Shown: positions 33,920 through 42,236, counted from the stretch's first letter. The stretch is 64,000 nucleotides of DNA from Luoshenia tenuis (GCF_014384745.1 NZ_JACRSO010000001.1:558001-622000), one strand, 5' to 3'. Translations and numbers: made by a program. Notes: a model not told the origin generated them from the sequence alone.

Positions 33920-35326
33920 ATGCCCACCGTTATCAGCCGGTTATTCTCGGTCGAGTCCCTGATCAAGCCCGACCGGCGCTTAGGTCCCCTGCCGGGCACC
34001 AAAGACGCCTATCGAGAGCTGCTGCATATTGCCCTGCCCAGCGTGGCGGAGATGCTGATGGTCTCTCTGGTAGGCTCAATCGACACCATGATGGTGGGCC
34101 GTCTGGGCCCGGAGGCCATCGCCGCGGTAGGGTTGACCACCCAGCCGCGCATGCTGCTTTTGGCTGTATTTATGGCCCTCAACACCGGGGTCACCGCCAT
34201 CGTAGCCCGCCGCAAGGGCGAGGGACGCCGGGAGCAGGCGCAGTTGACCCTGCGCAACGCCAGCGTGCTGATCCTGATCATCGCCGCTATCCTGATGATC
34301 CCCTCGATCTGGGCGGCCCAGCCTCTGATGCTGCTGGCCGGCGCCCAGGCCGATACCCTGGCCGACGCTACCGTCTACTTTCAGATTTTGGCCCTTGTCC
34401 TGCCCATCAACGCCCTGACTATGGCGATCTGCGCGGCCCAGCGCGGCATCGGCAATACCCGCATCACCATGGTCGTCAACATCGTGGCCAACCTGGTCAA
34501 CGTGGTATTCAACTTTTTCCTGATCGAGGGCAACTGGGGTTTCCCCCGGCTGGGTGTGGCCGGCGCGGCTATCGCCACAGCCATTGGCTTTACGGTTGGG
34601 TTGGTTTTAAGCATCCTCTCCATCGCCCACCGGGACAGTTTTTTGCACCTAAAGCTGCGCGCCAGCTGGCGGTTGCATCCGGATATCCTGCGCTCCATCG
34701 TCAACGTGGGGGGCAACGCCGCGTTGGAGCAGGTGGCCATGCGCATCGGCTTTTTCGTGTTCGCCCGCATCGTGGCGGACCTGGGCACCATCGCCTTTGC
34801 CACGCACCAGATCTGCATGCAGTTTCTCAATATCACCTTTACCTTTGCCGATGGCATCGGCGTGGCCGGCACCTCGCTGGTAGGCCAATATTTGGGCAAA
34901 AAGCGGCCCGATCTGTCCGTAGTCTTTGGCAAAATCAGTCAGCGCATCGCCATGATCGTTTCTCTGGCGCTGCTAAGCGTGCTCATCATCCTGCGCGAGC
35001 CGCTGGTGGCCATCTTTAATACCGATCCTGAGATTCTCGCCCTGGGCTCGCAGATCATGATCGTGGTGGCGCTGTTCCAGCCCTTTCAGACCTCCTCTGT
35101 CGTCATCTCGGGCTGCCTGCGCGGCGCGGGGGATACGCGGTATGTGGCCCGCATCATGCTGATGTGCGTTACCGGCATCCGGCCGCTTGCATCGGTGTTG
35201 ATGGTCTACGTCTTCCACGCGGGGCTGCTGGGCGCCTGGCTTAGTTCACTGCTGGATATGTCCATCCGCGTGGTATGCGTATATACCCGGTTTGCCAGCT
35301 GCAAATGGTTTGATATCGAGGTTTAA
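33920..35326 (+). CDS. MATE family efflux transporter (second copy)
   Basis: A 468-residue twelve-helix MATE transporter, related to but clearly different from the one at 4645-6075. Both show the LPSVAEMLMVSLVGSIDTMMVG / LTTQPRMLLLAVFMALNTG region at the start of the first half. The ATG at 33920 follows AGGAGG at 12 bases; the frame is open 23 codons further up without similarity to transporters. Role in drug, dye or metabolite export is inferred from the family. It stands alone behind its own promoter, and the DNA just after it holds operator-like repeats for the next regulator. Confidence 0.92.
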   Translation: MPTVISRLFSVESLIKPDRRLGPLPGTKDAYRELLHIALPSVAEMLMVSLVGSIDTMMVGRLGPEAIAAVGLTTQPRMLLLAVFMALNTGVTAIVARRKGEGRREQAQLTLRNASVLILIIAAILMIPSIWAAQPLMLLAGAQADTLADATVYFQILALVLPINALTMAICAAQRGIGNTRITMVVNIVANLVNVVFNFFLIEGNWGFPRLGVAGAAIATAIGFTVGLVLSILSIAHRDSFLHLKLRASWRLHPDILRSIVNVGGNAALEQVAMRIGFFVFARIVADLGTIAFATHQICMQFLNITFTFADGIGVAGTSLVGQYLGKKRPDLSVVFGKISQRIAMIVSLALLSVLIILREPLVAIFNTDPEILALGSQIMIVVALFQPFQTSSVVISGCLRGAGDTRYVARIMLMCVTGIRPLASVLMVYVFHAGLLGAWLSSLLDMSIRVVCVYTRFASCKWFDIEV

Positions 35327-35344
35327 CCCCTTCTTTTTCGTTTT

Positions 35345-35380
35345 CAACCGATGGTTGAGCGTATTTGCAACCCCTAGTTG
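35345..35380 (+). promoter_or_regulatory. Tandem CAACC dyads upstream of the XRE regulator gene
   Basis: CAACC-gat-GGTTG (35345-35357) and CAACC-cct-AGTTG (35368-35380) lie 23 bases apart, with a third half-site TCAACC at 35398-35403. They sit about 100 bases before the XRE start, as expected for an autoregulatory operator. Confidence 0.55.
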
Positions 35381-35470
35381 GGCAGACTAAGGCTTATTCA
35401 ACCACAAAGCCCTTCATTTGCTTTGGCTGATCCCGTACAATGAGGGCAACAAAGCAAAGGAGACGAGTAT

Positions 35471-35986
35471 ATGGATCATTTTTCGATGGGTAAGCATATT
35501 GCAGCGCTGCGCAAGGCCAAGGGCCTGACGCAGGACGAGTTAGCCGAGCGGCTGGGGGTATCGCCGCAGGCCGTTTCTAAATGGGAGAATGACCTATCCT
35601 GTCCGGACATTATGCTTTTGCCCCGGCTGGCCAAGATCTTTGGCGTCACAGTGGATGAGCTGCTGGGGGCCGCGCCCCCCAAAACCGTTGCACTGGTGCC
35701 GGAGGGCGAGCGCAAAAATCTGGACGATCTGATGCTGCGCATCGTGGTCAATTCCGCCAAGGGCGATAAGGTGCGGGTCAACCTGCCCATGCAGCTGGTC
35801 AAGATGGGGCTGGAGATCGGCATGAGCTTCCCGGAATTTGCCGGAAACGATTCCTTTAAGGGCAGCGAGGTGCTTAAAAATATCGATCTGGACAAGATCC
35901 TCTTAATGGTGGAAAAGGGCGCTATCGGCCGCCTGGTAGAGGTGGAGAGCGCCCAAGGGGATATCGTGGAAGTCGTGGTGGAATAA
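35471..35986 (+). CDS. XRE family transcriptional regulator with a C-terminal VxVxLP-type domain
   Basis: A 171-residue protein: an N-terminal helix-turn-helix of the Cro/CI type (MGKHIAALRKAKGLTQDELAERLGVSPQAVSKWEND) and a C-terminal region with the pattern VRVNLPMQLVKMGLEIG, IDLDKILLMVEKGAIGRLVEVES and GDIVEVVVE. That C-terminal pattern occurs in small Firmicute proteins with DUF4097/SHOCT neighbours and probably forms a beta-rich assembly domain. The stop is directly followed by the next gene's ATG. Candidate operators lie upstream. The genes it controls are unknown apart from possible self-control. Confidence 0.88.
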   Translation: MDHFSMGKHIAALRKAKGLTQDELAERLGVSPQAVSKWENDLSCPDIMLLPRLAKIFGVTVDELLGAAPPKTVALVPEGERKNLDDLMLRIVVNSAKGDKVRVNLPMQLVKMGLEIGMSFPEFAGNDSFKGSEVLKNIDLDKILLMVEKGAIGRLVEVESAQGDIVEVVVE

Positions 35987-36241
35987 ATGCGCGTCTACGT
36001 CAAATCCCCCGGTTCCATCACGCTGTACCTGGCCCTGCCCACACGCCTGGTGGTCAACCGCGTAACGCTTGGCATCCTGCAGCGCGCCCTGGGGCGCGCG
36101 GACCAGACCGGCGTCAAAATCTCGCCAGAGCAGGCAAAGCGCCTGCTCGCAGTAGTCCGTCAGGCAAAAAAGCGGTATCCGCGCTTAGAGCTGGTGGATA
36201 TCAATACCGCCCAGGGGGAGATCGTAAAAATCCGTTTATAG
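35987..36241 (+). CDS. Small protein resembling the C-terminal domain of the adjacent regulator
   Basis: An 84-residue protein whose ATG starts at the base after the stop of the XRE gene, so the two are translationally coupled. The sequence has the same layout as the regulator's C-terminal half: a VxSPGSITLYLALPTRLVVNR opening resembling VRVNLP, a middle ISPEQAKRLLAVVRQAKK helix, and a final ELVDINTAQGEIVKIRL matching RLVEVESAQGDIVEVVVE. It probably arose from the same domain and may form a complex with the regulator. No function is known. Confidence 0.82.
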   Translation: MRVYVKSPGSITLYLALPTRLVVNRVTLGILQRALGRADQTGVKISPEQAKRLLAVVRQAKKRYPRLELVDINTAQGEIVKIRL

Positions 36242-36246
36242 CAATC

Positions 36247-36274
36247 AAAAGGCCGCCGTTACAGGCGGCCTTTT
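36247..36274 (+). terminator. Terminator of the XRE gene pair
   Basis: AAAAGGCCGCC-gttaca-GGCGGCCTTTT. Confidence 0.9.
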
Positions 36275-36475
36275 GATGTTCCAGTCCTTATTTTTCCCTT
36301 GATATCCTCGAGTTTTTCTATATAGATATTTTAAGCTGTTTACAGCACCTGAGAGGCCTGTCGTTTCACGTCCCGCATGCGTCAATCACTCACGTGTGTG
36401 TGCGTTGTTATTTGTCGAAAATTCCTGTATCTTAAATAAAAAGGCATGTATTTCAATATAGAAAATGGGAGGGGT

Positions 36476-37300
36476 ATGATGTTGAAAAAAGCAATGCCGT
36501 TTATAGCCGTGCTCCTTATGGCGGCCCTATGTCTGTCCGGGTGCCAGCACCAGCACGATTGGACGCAGGCCACCTGCACCGAGGCCGCCGTCTGTAAAGA
36601 ATGTGGCGAGACGCAGGGCGAGCCTTTGGGGCACGATTGGGCACAGGCCACCTGCACCGAACCTAAAACCTGCACCCGTTGCGGCAAAACCACCGGCTCA
36701 CCTGCCGGTCATCAGGTCACAGAATGGATAACCGAGACCGAAGCTAGCTGTACGGCTGCTGGCGTTGAAAAGGGCGTATGCACCGCGTGTGGAGAGACCC
36801 TTTCTCAAGAAATTCCCCAGGCTCCCCATACGGAGGGCGAGTGGATCGTAACGCAGGAGGCCACCTTTGAGGCAGATGGCGAGCGCGCGCTGACCTGCTC
36901 GGTCTGCGGCGGGGTGATCCGTACCGAGAAGATCGCGCTGACAGCTGAGGAGAAAAAGGCAGCCTTTACCGGCGCCTGCCAGCGTTTTTCCTATGATGAG
37001 ATCGCGCGGAATCCCGATGGCTATAAACAGCAAAAGGCCGTGTTCCAGGGCGAGGTCGTCCAGGTCATGGAGAGTGGCAACACCGTAGTGCTGCGCGTAA
37101 ACGTGACCAAGGGTAAGTACTCCATCTGGGAGGATACCGTTTATGTTACCTACCAGCGCACGGCGAATGAGGGCCGTATTTTGGAGGATGATATTATCAC
37201 CATGTATGGGTACTTGACCGGGTCCAAGACCTATGAGACCATCTTTGGAGGCTCGGTCACCATCCCGTCGATGACCGCGCTGTATATCGACGTGAATTAG
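36476..37300 (+). CDS. Lipoprotein with tandem Cys-pair repeats
   Basis: Predicted secreted lipoprotein of about 274 residues. The N-terminus is MMLKKA, a hydrophobic core and the lipobox LSGC at the start of the mature part. Four repeats of about 25-35 residues follow, built around HDWxQATCTExxxCxxCG, with paired Cys and conserved His as in small zinc ribbons. The last third is different (YDEIARNPDGYKQQKAVFQGEVVQVM) and looks like an OB-fold-type domain. The ribosome site GGGAGGGG is adjacent to the ATG pair at 36476-36481; the TTG after it is also possible. The repeat type is common in cell-surface proteins of gut Firmicutes; metal binding is inferred. Confidence 0.83.
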   Translation: MMLKKAMPFIAVLLMAALCLSGCQHQHDWTQATCTEAAVCKECGETQGEPLGHDWAQATCTEPKTCTRCGKTTGSPAGHQVTEWITETEASCTAAGVEKGVCTACGETLSQEIPQAPHTEGEWIVTQEATFEADGERALTCSVCGGVIRTEKIALTAEEKKAAFTGACQRFSYDEIARNPDGYKQQKAVFQGEVVQVMESGNTVVLRVNVTKGKYSIWEDTVYVTYQRTANEGRILEDDIITMYGYLTGSKTYETIFGGSVTIPSMTALYIDVN

Positions 37301-37368
37301 GCTTTGAATATGGACTTTGGGGGGCTTTGCCAAAAGTGGCCGTACCCCTGGCAGAACATCATTTATTC

Positions 37369-37399
37369 AAGCGGTATGGCTGATTGCCATGCCGCTTTT
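37369..37399 (+). terminator. Terminator after the Cys-repeat lipoprotein gene
   Basis: AAGCGGTATGGC pairs with GCCATGCCGCTT (one mismatch) around tgatt, followed by ttgc. Confidence 0.55.
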
Positions 37400-37584
37400 G
37401 CATTGCTTTGCTTTTTAACCACGCGAACTCGTTTTTGTCCGCTCGCCGCTTTCCCCTCTTGCGCTAGAGATTTCGCCTAGTTATGCCTCTATGAAAAACT
37501 TCGCTGTTATATATTGAGATAGCTTCTCTCGCCTCATTATGTTAGAATACTCTTATCGAAAATTATCTTTTGGAGCATTTCTAT

Positions 37585-38439
37585 ATGGTCGAAATCACAA
37601 CGCAACTGGTCAAAAAGTTAATTGATGCGCAATTCCCCAAATGGCGTGCGCTGGAAGTTTGCCCAGTGGCGCACGGCGGGCACGATAACAGGACCTTTCA
37701 TCTAGGCGATGAAATGGCTGTCCGCCTGCCCAGTGGGCCCGCATATGTCGTGCAGGTAGAAAAAGAGGCTCGGTGGCTCCCCTTCTTGGCGCGGCACCTG
37801 TCTTTGCCTATTTCCAGCCCGGTGGCCATGGGCGTTCCCACGGATGAGTATCCGTTTCCCTGGTCCATCAACCGCTATATTGCAGGCGAAACCGCCAATG
37901 CGCACAATATTACCGATGCTAAAGGCTTTGCGATGGAGCTTGCGTCATTTTTGCAAGAGCTGCAAAGCATAGATACGACCGGCGCGCCCGCTGCGGGTGA
38001 ACATAATTTCTTCCGCGGCGCAAGCCCATCTGTTTATAGCAGCCAGGTTGAAGAGGCCCTGCAGGCGCAACGGGACATTTGGCCGGTTGAAAAGTTAAGC
38101 GCGCTGTGGGCGCGCGCCGTCGCCACAACCTGGGAGCATCCTCCCGTATGGTTCCACGGCGATGTGGCCCCGGGTAATCTTTTAGTACAAAATGGCAGGC
38201 TCTGCGGCGTGATTGATTTTGGGATCATGGGCATTGGCGACCCGGCCTGCGATTATGCCATGGCCTGGACCTTTTTTGACGAACGCAGCAGAAAATACCT
38301 TTTGCGCGGGCTGGATACGGGGACTGTTGATCGGGCGCGCGGATGGGCCTTATGGAAGGCGCTCATCACCGTTAACGCCTCAAACGCGTTGGTCGCGGAG
38401 CAGGCGAAACATACATTAAATGCGATCACCGAAGAATAG
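37585..38439 (+). CDS. Aminoglycoside phosphotransferase-family kinase
   Basis: A 284-residue member of the APH/choline kinase fold. The Brenner-type motif is HGDVAPGNLLVQNG with catalytic Asp and Asn, followed by the metal-binding VIDFGIMGIGDPACDYAMAW. The N-lobe shows GGHDNRTFHLG and MAVRLPSG. Such proteins include kanamycin-type kinases, spectinomycin kinases and metabolite kinases, and this one most resembles uncharacterised relatives; a resistance role should not be assumed. The ATG at 37585 follows GGAG at 9 bases; an in-frame codon at 37570 has no ribosome site. The GNAT gene follows after 12 bases. Confidence 0.85.
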   Translation: MVEITTQLVKKLIDAQFPKWRALEVCPVAHGGHDNRTFHLGDEMAVRLPSGPAYVVQVEKEARWLPFLARHLSLPISSPVAMGVPTDEYPFPWSINRYIAGETANAHNITDAKGFAMELASFLQELQSIDTTGAPAAGEHNFFRGASPSVYSSQVEEALQAQRDIWPVEKLSALWARAVATTWEHPPVWFHGDVAPGNLLVQNGRLCGVIDFGIMGIGDPACDYAMAWTFFDERSRKYLLRGLDTGTVDRARGWALWKALITVNASNALVAEQAKHTLNAITEE

Positions 38440-38451
38440 GGGGAATAACGC

Positions 38452-39039
38452 ATGAACACGCCTACGCTGGAAACAGAGCGCCTGATTCTCCGAAAGTTTA
38501 CGCGGGAGGACTTCCCCGCATTATTTGCGATCTACAGCGATGAAGAGGTGAACACTTATCTGCCGTGGTATCCGCTAAAATCAATAGATGAGGCAGCCGC
38601 ATTTTTTGAGGAGAGATACGCCCCGGACTATGCGCAGCCCACGGGATATCGGTATGCCATCTGCCTTAACAGCGACAATATCCCGATCGGCTATATCCAT
38701 GTCAGCACGCAGGATCATCATGACCTCGGTTATGGCTTGCGCAAAGAATTTTGGCATCAGGGCATCGTAAGCGAGGCGGGCAAAGCCGTGGTCCAACGGG
38801 TGAAAAAAGACGGCCTACCCTATATCACGGCGACGCACGACGTTAACAATCCCCGCAGCGGCAGCGTGATGAAGGCACTGGGCATGCGCTATCAATATAC
38901 CTACGAGGAGCTGTGGCAGCCTAAAAATTTTCTCGTGACGTTTAGAATGTATCAGCTGAATTTCGATGGCAACGATACATTTGTATATAAAAAGTATTGG
39001 GACATGTATGCCAATCATTTTATCGAGACCCTGTCATAA
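38452..39039 (+). CDS. GNAT family N-acetyltransferase (RimJ/RimL-like)
   Basis: A 195-residue acetyltransferase. It begins with TPTLETERLILRKFTREDFPALFAIYSD, typical of RimJ/RimL-type enzymes, and has YGLRKEFWHQGIVSEAGKAVV as the acetyl-CoA-binding motif, followed by THDVNNPRSGSVMKALGMRY. It lies 12 bases after a phosphotransferase gene, so the two are probably cotranscribed. Both classes contain antibiotic-modifying enzymes, but neither can be assigned to one. GGGGG precedes the ATG. Confidence 0.88.
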   Translation: MNTPTLETERLILRKFTREDFPALFAIYSDEEVNTYLPWYPLKSIDEAAAFFEERYAPDYAQPTGYRYAICLNSDNIPIGYIHVSTQDHHDLGYGLRKEFWHQGIVSEAGKAVVQRVKKDGLPYITATHDVNNPRSGSVMKALGMRYQYTYEELWQPKNFLVTFRMYQLNFDGNDTFVYKKYWDMYANHFIETLS

Positions 39040-39049
39040 CGATAAAAAC

Positions 39050-39081
39050 AGAGCCCTTTGCCAAAAGCAAAGGGCTTTTTG
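39050..39081 (+). terminator. Terminator after the GNAT gene
   Basis: AGCCCTTTGC-caaaa-GCAAAGGGCT followed by ttttt. Confidence 0.9.
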
Positions 39082-39137
39082 TATGATGGTCTTGCCCGCT
39101 CATCCAAGTATAGATAGGAATAAGCTCGCTTTCAGGT

Positions 39138-39284
39138 TCAGGCATCCCGCCGCTCCACCGCCGTGCCCGCCGGCAATGGGTAGCCAATGCGGGTGCAGCT
39201 TTTATACAGCAGCTTCTCCTCCAGCCCTTCTCCGGTAGACGGGTCCAGCCGGGCGCGGTACACGTCCGCCCGCTCGTAGACCTT
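39138..39284 (-). pseudogene. vanW 3'-end fragment
   Basis: The minus strand encodes the last 46 or so residues of the VanW protein found at 42296-43114, from KVYERADVYRARLD to GTAVERR, with only the last two residues altered and no N-terminal part. It has no start codon of its own and is preceded by unrelated DNA. It lies in the 396-base gap between the GNAT gene and the membrane LuxR gene. It is the left copy of a 137-base direct repeat (39148-39284 and 42303-42439). Confidence 0.9.
39148..39284 (-). repeat. Direct repeat DR-L, duplicate of the vanW 3' end
   Basis: 137 bases matching 42303-42439 in the same orientation, with three mismatches by direct comparison. Similarity stops abruptly on both sides. 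Confidence 0.93.
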
Positions 39285-39346
39285 TATCCTTTGCTGTATC
39301 GTTTTTAACGTTGCTAAAAAGTAGAAACGTGTAGAATCCATTTTTC

Positions 39347-39373
39347 TTGACAATCGCCGGCATTTTTTATACT
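39347..39373 (+). promoter_or_regulatory. Candidate promoter of the membrane LuxR-type gene
   Basis: TTGACA, 15 bases, TATACT. Spacing is short, so confidence is moderate. It lies about 60 bases upstream of the start. Confidence 0.45.
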
Positions 39374-39435
39374 CTAATAAAGAAAATGCTGCTTTGAGAG
39401 TATTATTACCGCTCAAAAGGGGTTGGAGCAGAGCT

Positions 39436-40887
39436 GTGATCTACAACGTTTCTTTCGATATTTGTGCAACAATCATCAGTGCTTTCTCATTATACCTAAT
39501 ACTCTCAAAAAAGGATATTCGTAGATCCTCTAATCGATTGTTAATGTATATCATCATCGCCGAATTGATTTCGGCTATTTTTGATATTTGGAGTTCTGTA
39601 GCCAATTCCTACGTTATGGATTACAGCTATCTTTTCCGTGATATTTTGAATTACATATTTCTTTTTGCCCATACCAGCACAGCTTGTCTGTTCGCCTGGT
39701 ATATGATTATGCTATTGGGGCTGCAGCATCGAATCGGAAAAGTGTTGTTGGCTATATTTCTGCTCCCGGAAATTTTAGGCGTTGTGCTCCCACTAGCCCT
39801 TAATCCTGTTTTAAACTGGGTATTCTACTACGATAGCAGCCGCATTTATTCCCACGGCATCATGATCTATGCGCTTTATGGCGCCGGATATTTCTATATC
39901 TTATTCGCCACAGGGCTTGCGGTCCGCTTTCGTGGGACGCTACGCAAAGTGCAGCGGCAGGCAGCCATTTTGTTTTTGATCTTCAGCATCATTCCTATTT
40001 TCATCCAACAGGTTTTCATGCCCCATCAACTGCTTGAACTATTTTTTCAATCGATTGGTATTTTCGGCTTCCTCACGACAGTAGAGAATTTAAACGAAAT
40101 CTACAACCCCATCACCAATGTTTATAACCGTATTATCTTTTTGCAGGATGTCGCCCTAGCAATCAAAAGTGAAAACCGTTTTGCGGTTGTTACGATCAAA
40201 CTTTCGCGTTCCGAGTATTTACAGGCCATGCTGATGGGCACTGACTACTCTAACGGATTGTTTGCCAGCATTGCTGAACAGCTAAAAGAATTATTCTCGA
40301 ATGATAACGTATACGATTGTGAGCGGGGCCATTTTGCAATATTGACCGATTACAATAGCCCTGATGCTACAAAAATGCTGATGCAAAACATTGCGCAGCG
40401 ATTTACAGCCGGTTGGAGTTATCGCAATCATATCATGCAACTTCCCGCTCAGCTTTGCATCATTAATATCCCTGAGGATGTGCAAACGGCAGAACTATTA
40501 ATGCAGCTGGTGGATTTAACCTATAATGGCATTGACGCCGCGCCACAAATCGCCACCGCCAGCTTGTTGCAAAAAGAGCTTCAGCAGCGGCAGACACCGA
40601 TGTCCGCATCGGATCCGCTTTCCAAAGAACTCCTGGAGATGATGGATCAATTTGTCGCTGGTACCACTACGCTGACCCCAGCAGAGCGCCACATCATGCG
40701 TTTTTATATCGACGGGCATGAAATAGCCGAAATCCCTGAGTTAGCTTTTATCTCCATCAACACCGTACGTAAACATAATAAGAATATTTACAGAAAATTG
40801 GGTGTCGGTACCAAAGAAGAGTTAATGCTTTATATCGATCTGCTTCGCCGTAGCAATCGTTTAGATGAGCTTAATACCATACAATAG
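39436..40887 (+). CDS. Membrane-bound LuxR-family regulator with degenerate GGDEF-like domain
   Basis: A 483-residue protein. Residues about 1-215 contain seven hydrophobic helices of the histidine-kinase 7TM type. Residues about 215-390 resemble a GGDEF fold: NPITNVYNRIIFLQDV matches the family's opening DxLTGxxNR, and the strand with the active site reads YDCERGHFAIL, so the GGDEF signature is lost. Residues 413-470 form a LuxR/GerE helix-turn-helix (LTPAERHIMRFYIDGHEIAEI to INTVRKHNKNIYRKLG). It probably senses a membrane or extracellular signal and controls DNA directly. The GTG at 39436 follows GGAG at 7 bases; the TTG at 39394 is weaker. Two dyads lie just after it. Confidence 0.8.
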   Translation: MIYNVSFDICATIISAFSLYLILSKKDIRRSSNRLLMYIIIAELISAIFDIWSSVANSYVMDYSYLFRDILNYIFLFAHTSTACLFAWYMIMLLGLQHRIGKVLLAIFLLPEILGVVLPLALNPVLNWVFYYDSSRIYSHGIMIYALYGAGYFYILFATGLAVRFRGTLRKVQRQAAILFLIFSIIPIFIQQVFMPHQLLELFFQSIGIFGFLTTVENLNEIYNPITNVYNRIIFLQDVALAIKSENRFAVVTIKLSRSEYLQAMLMGTDYSNGLFASIAEQLKELFSNDNVYDCERGHFAILTDYNSPDATKMLMQNIAQRFTAGWSYRNHIMQLPAQLCIINIPEDVQTAELLMQLVDLTYNGIDAAPQIATASLLQKELQQRQTPMSASDPLSKELLEMMDQFVAGTTTLTPAERHIMRFYIDGHEIAEIPELAFISINTVRKHNKNIYRKLGVGTKEELMLYIDLLRRSNRLDELNTIQ

Positions 40888-40915
40888 ATAATCATACTAC
40901 TTTTAGCGTGTTCAA

Positions 40916-40950
40916 GCGGCAAGGTATCCAATGGATACCTGCCGTTTTTA
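40916..40950 (+). terminator. Terminator after the membrane LuxR gene
   Basis: CGGCAAGGTATCC-aat-GGATACCTGCCG (one unpaired base) followed by ttttta. The central palindrome doubles as a dyad matching the site at 40978-40994. Confidence 0.78.
40924..40938 (+). promoter_or_regulatory. Operator-like dyad 1
   Basis: GTATCC-aat-GGATAC. With dyad 2 it shares the form GTAYCC-NAT-GGRTAC. It lies within the terminator stem, so its symmetry may be due to that role alone. Confidence 0.4.
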
Positions 40951-40977
40951 TGCACTATCCGACAAAGTTCTCTAAAA

Positions 40978-40994
40978 AGTACCCGATGGGTACT
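40978..40994 (+). promoter_or_regulatory. Operator-like dyad 2 upstream of the lipoprotein promoter
   Basis: AGTACCC-gat-GGGTACT, a perfect 17-base palindrome centred at 40986. The -10 candidate TAAAAT lies at 41018-41023 without a good -35, so the dyad would sit near -44, a common place for a LuxR-type activator. Confidence 0.5.
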
Positions 40995-41102
40995 ATGCTT
41001 TCTTGCCGCTCCTTTGCTAAAATTTTCATGAAGCAGGCCTGCTGGCATCTTTTTATTTGATATTTTAAAGGAAAAAATACGCAAAAAGGGGTTCCATATT
41101 AT

Positions 41103-41654
41103 ATGAAAAAAGGTTTCGTTATACTGTCAGTTTTAATGTTGGTCACCGTCATTTTTGCTGGCTGTACCGCAGCACCTGCTTCAAACGGAGGCTCGGGGAC
41201 GGCGCAAACCTCAGGGGAGACATTTGATGCTGGTAACGTTAACGCACTTGTTCCTAACGGTTGGAAGGCTTTTACTGTGTCCGATCTTTTTGATGATTAC
41301 GAAGGGGATACCAATCCAAACAGCTTTTCCATCTACAAGGGAGCGCAAGATGAATTCGACCAGTTGACCAAGCCTGGTCTGCAGATCACCTATTACGGCA
41401 AAGATACGACTATGATGGAGCCTTGGAAAGATCTGTATGAGAATACCGAGGATATTTCTCCTTTTACCCTGGGGGCTTACACCTGGGAGGGCTTTACCGG
41501 CAAAAGCAACGATTATCCGGTAGCGATACTCTGGGCCGAAGATGGAGATGAGCAATTCCAGGTCAATATTTGGTTGGAAAACGGTGGTCAAAAACTAACC
41601 TTGGAAGATGCTGATGTTCAAGCGATTCTGACAAGTATTTCGCCTACGAAATAG
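41103..41654 (+). CDS. Predicted lipoprotein of unknown function
   Basis: A 183-residue protein with a signal peptide and lipobox (VIFAGC, Cys near residue 21), then a Ser/Thr/Gly-rich linker and a compact domain with many aromatic residues (LVPNGWKAFTVSDLFDDY to VQAILTSISP). The globular part resembles the PsbP/Mog1-like soluble lipoproteins, though I cannot confirm the family. It lies between a membrane LuxR regulator and a four-helix membrane protein, with a dyad and an activator-type promoter upstream, so it is the best candidate target of that regulator. AAGGGG precedes the ATG. Confidence 0.8.
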   Translation: MKKGFVILSVLMLVTVIFAGCTAAPASNGGSGTAQTSGETFDAGNVNALVPNGWKAFTVSDLFDDYEGDTNPNSFSIYKGAQDEFDQLTKPGLQITYYGKDTTMMEPWKDLYENTEDISPFTLGAYTWEGFTGKSNDYPVAILWAEDGDEQFQVNIWLENGGQKLTLEDADVQAILTSISPTK

Positions 41655-41727
41655 CTTTCTAAACAATTTCATGTGTAGGTAACAGCACTTGCTGTCTATC
41701 TTAATATTTAATGTGGAGGGGTTTACA

Positions 41728-42141
41728 ATGGAACAAACGGTAGCAAAAGGTTCTGGTTTTCTGAAAGTGACGGGAATTTTAATGATCATCGGTGGAGCGA
41801 TTGCGTTGATCATGGCGATCATTGCCATTCTTGGCATCGCCGCGCTCGCCTATATTTCCGATGGGATGATCTCTTCTGGACTGCTGTATGCAGCGGGTAT
41901 CCTGAGCCTGGTCAGCGCTGTAGCCGAGTTGGTAGCGGGTATTATCGGCGTAAAAAATTGCAAACGTACCGAAAAAGCGAACACCTGCATTGCCTGGGGC
42001 ATCATCGTTGCCGTGCTTAGTGTAGCGGGTTGCATTCTCACTGCAGTGGGCGGCAGCAGTTTCCCCGTATTTTCACTTATCCTCGGGCTGGTGCTGCCTG
42101 CATTGTTTATTATCGGCGCCGTAAAAAACAAGAATGCCTAA
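41728..42141 (+). CDS. Four-helix membrane protein of unknown function
   Basis: A 137-residue protein with four transmembrane helices and glycine/alanine-rich helices (GILMIIGGAIALIMAIIAILG). The pattern of four helices with a KNCKRTEKANTC loop between helices 2 and 3 resembles DUF4064/DUF308-like integral membrane proteins, but I do not assign a family. The ATG at 41728 follows GGAGGGG; the frame is open from 41689. It is the last gene of the AT-richer segment and probably lies in a transcript with the lipoprotein gene 73 bases upstream. Confidence 0.78.
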   Translation: MEQTVAKGSGFLKVTGILMIIGGAIALIMAIIAILGIAALAYISDGMISSGLLYAAGILSLVSAVAELVAGIIGVKNCKRTEKANTCIAWGIIVAVLSVAGCILTAVGGSSFPVFSLILGLVLPALFIIGAVKNKNA

Positions 42142-42236
42142 TCTAAAATTCGGACTAGAAAGAATCGCTTAACGTTTGCGCTAAGCTAAGTACGTTTACT
42201 TTATAATTCTGTTTTCATACTACTCTCTCAATACTT

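Noticed and set aside
33853..35019. 388-codon open frame within the second MATE gene
   Set aside because: Overlaps the MATE gene in another frame; Gly/His/Arg-rich with no hydrophobic segments and no ribosome site.
37585..39039. Antibiotic-resistance gene pair (APH and GNAT)
   Set aside because: Both enzymes belong to broad families and show no close likeness to known resistance proteins, so only family calls are given.
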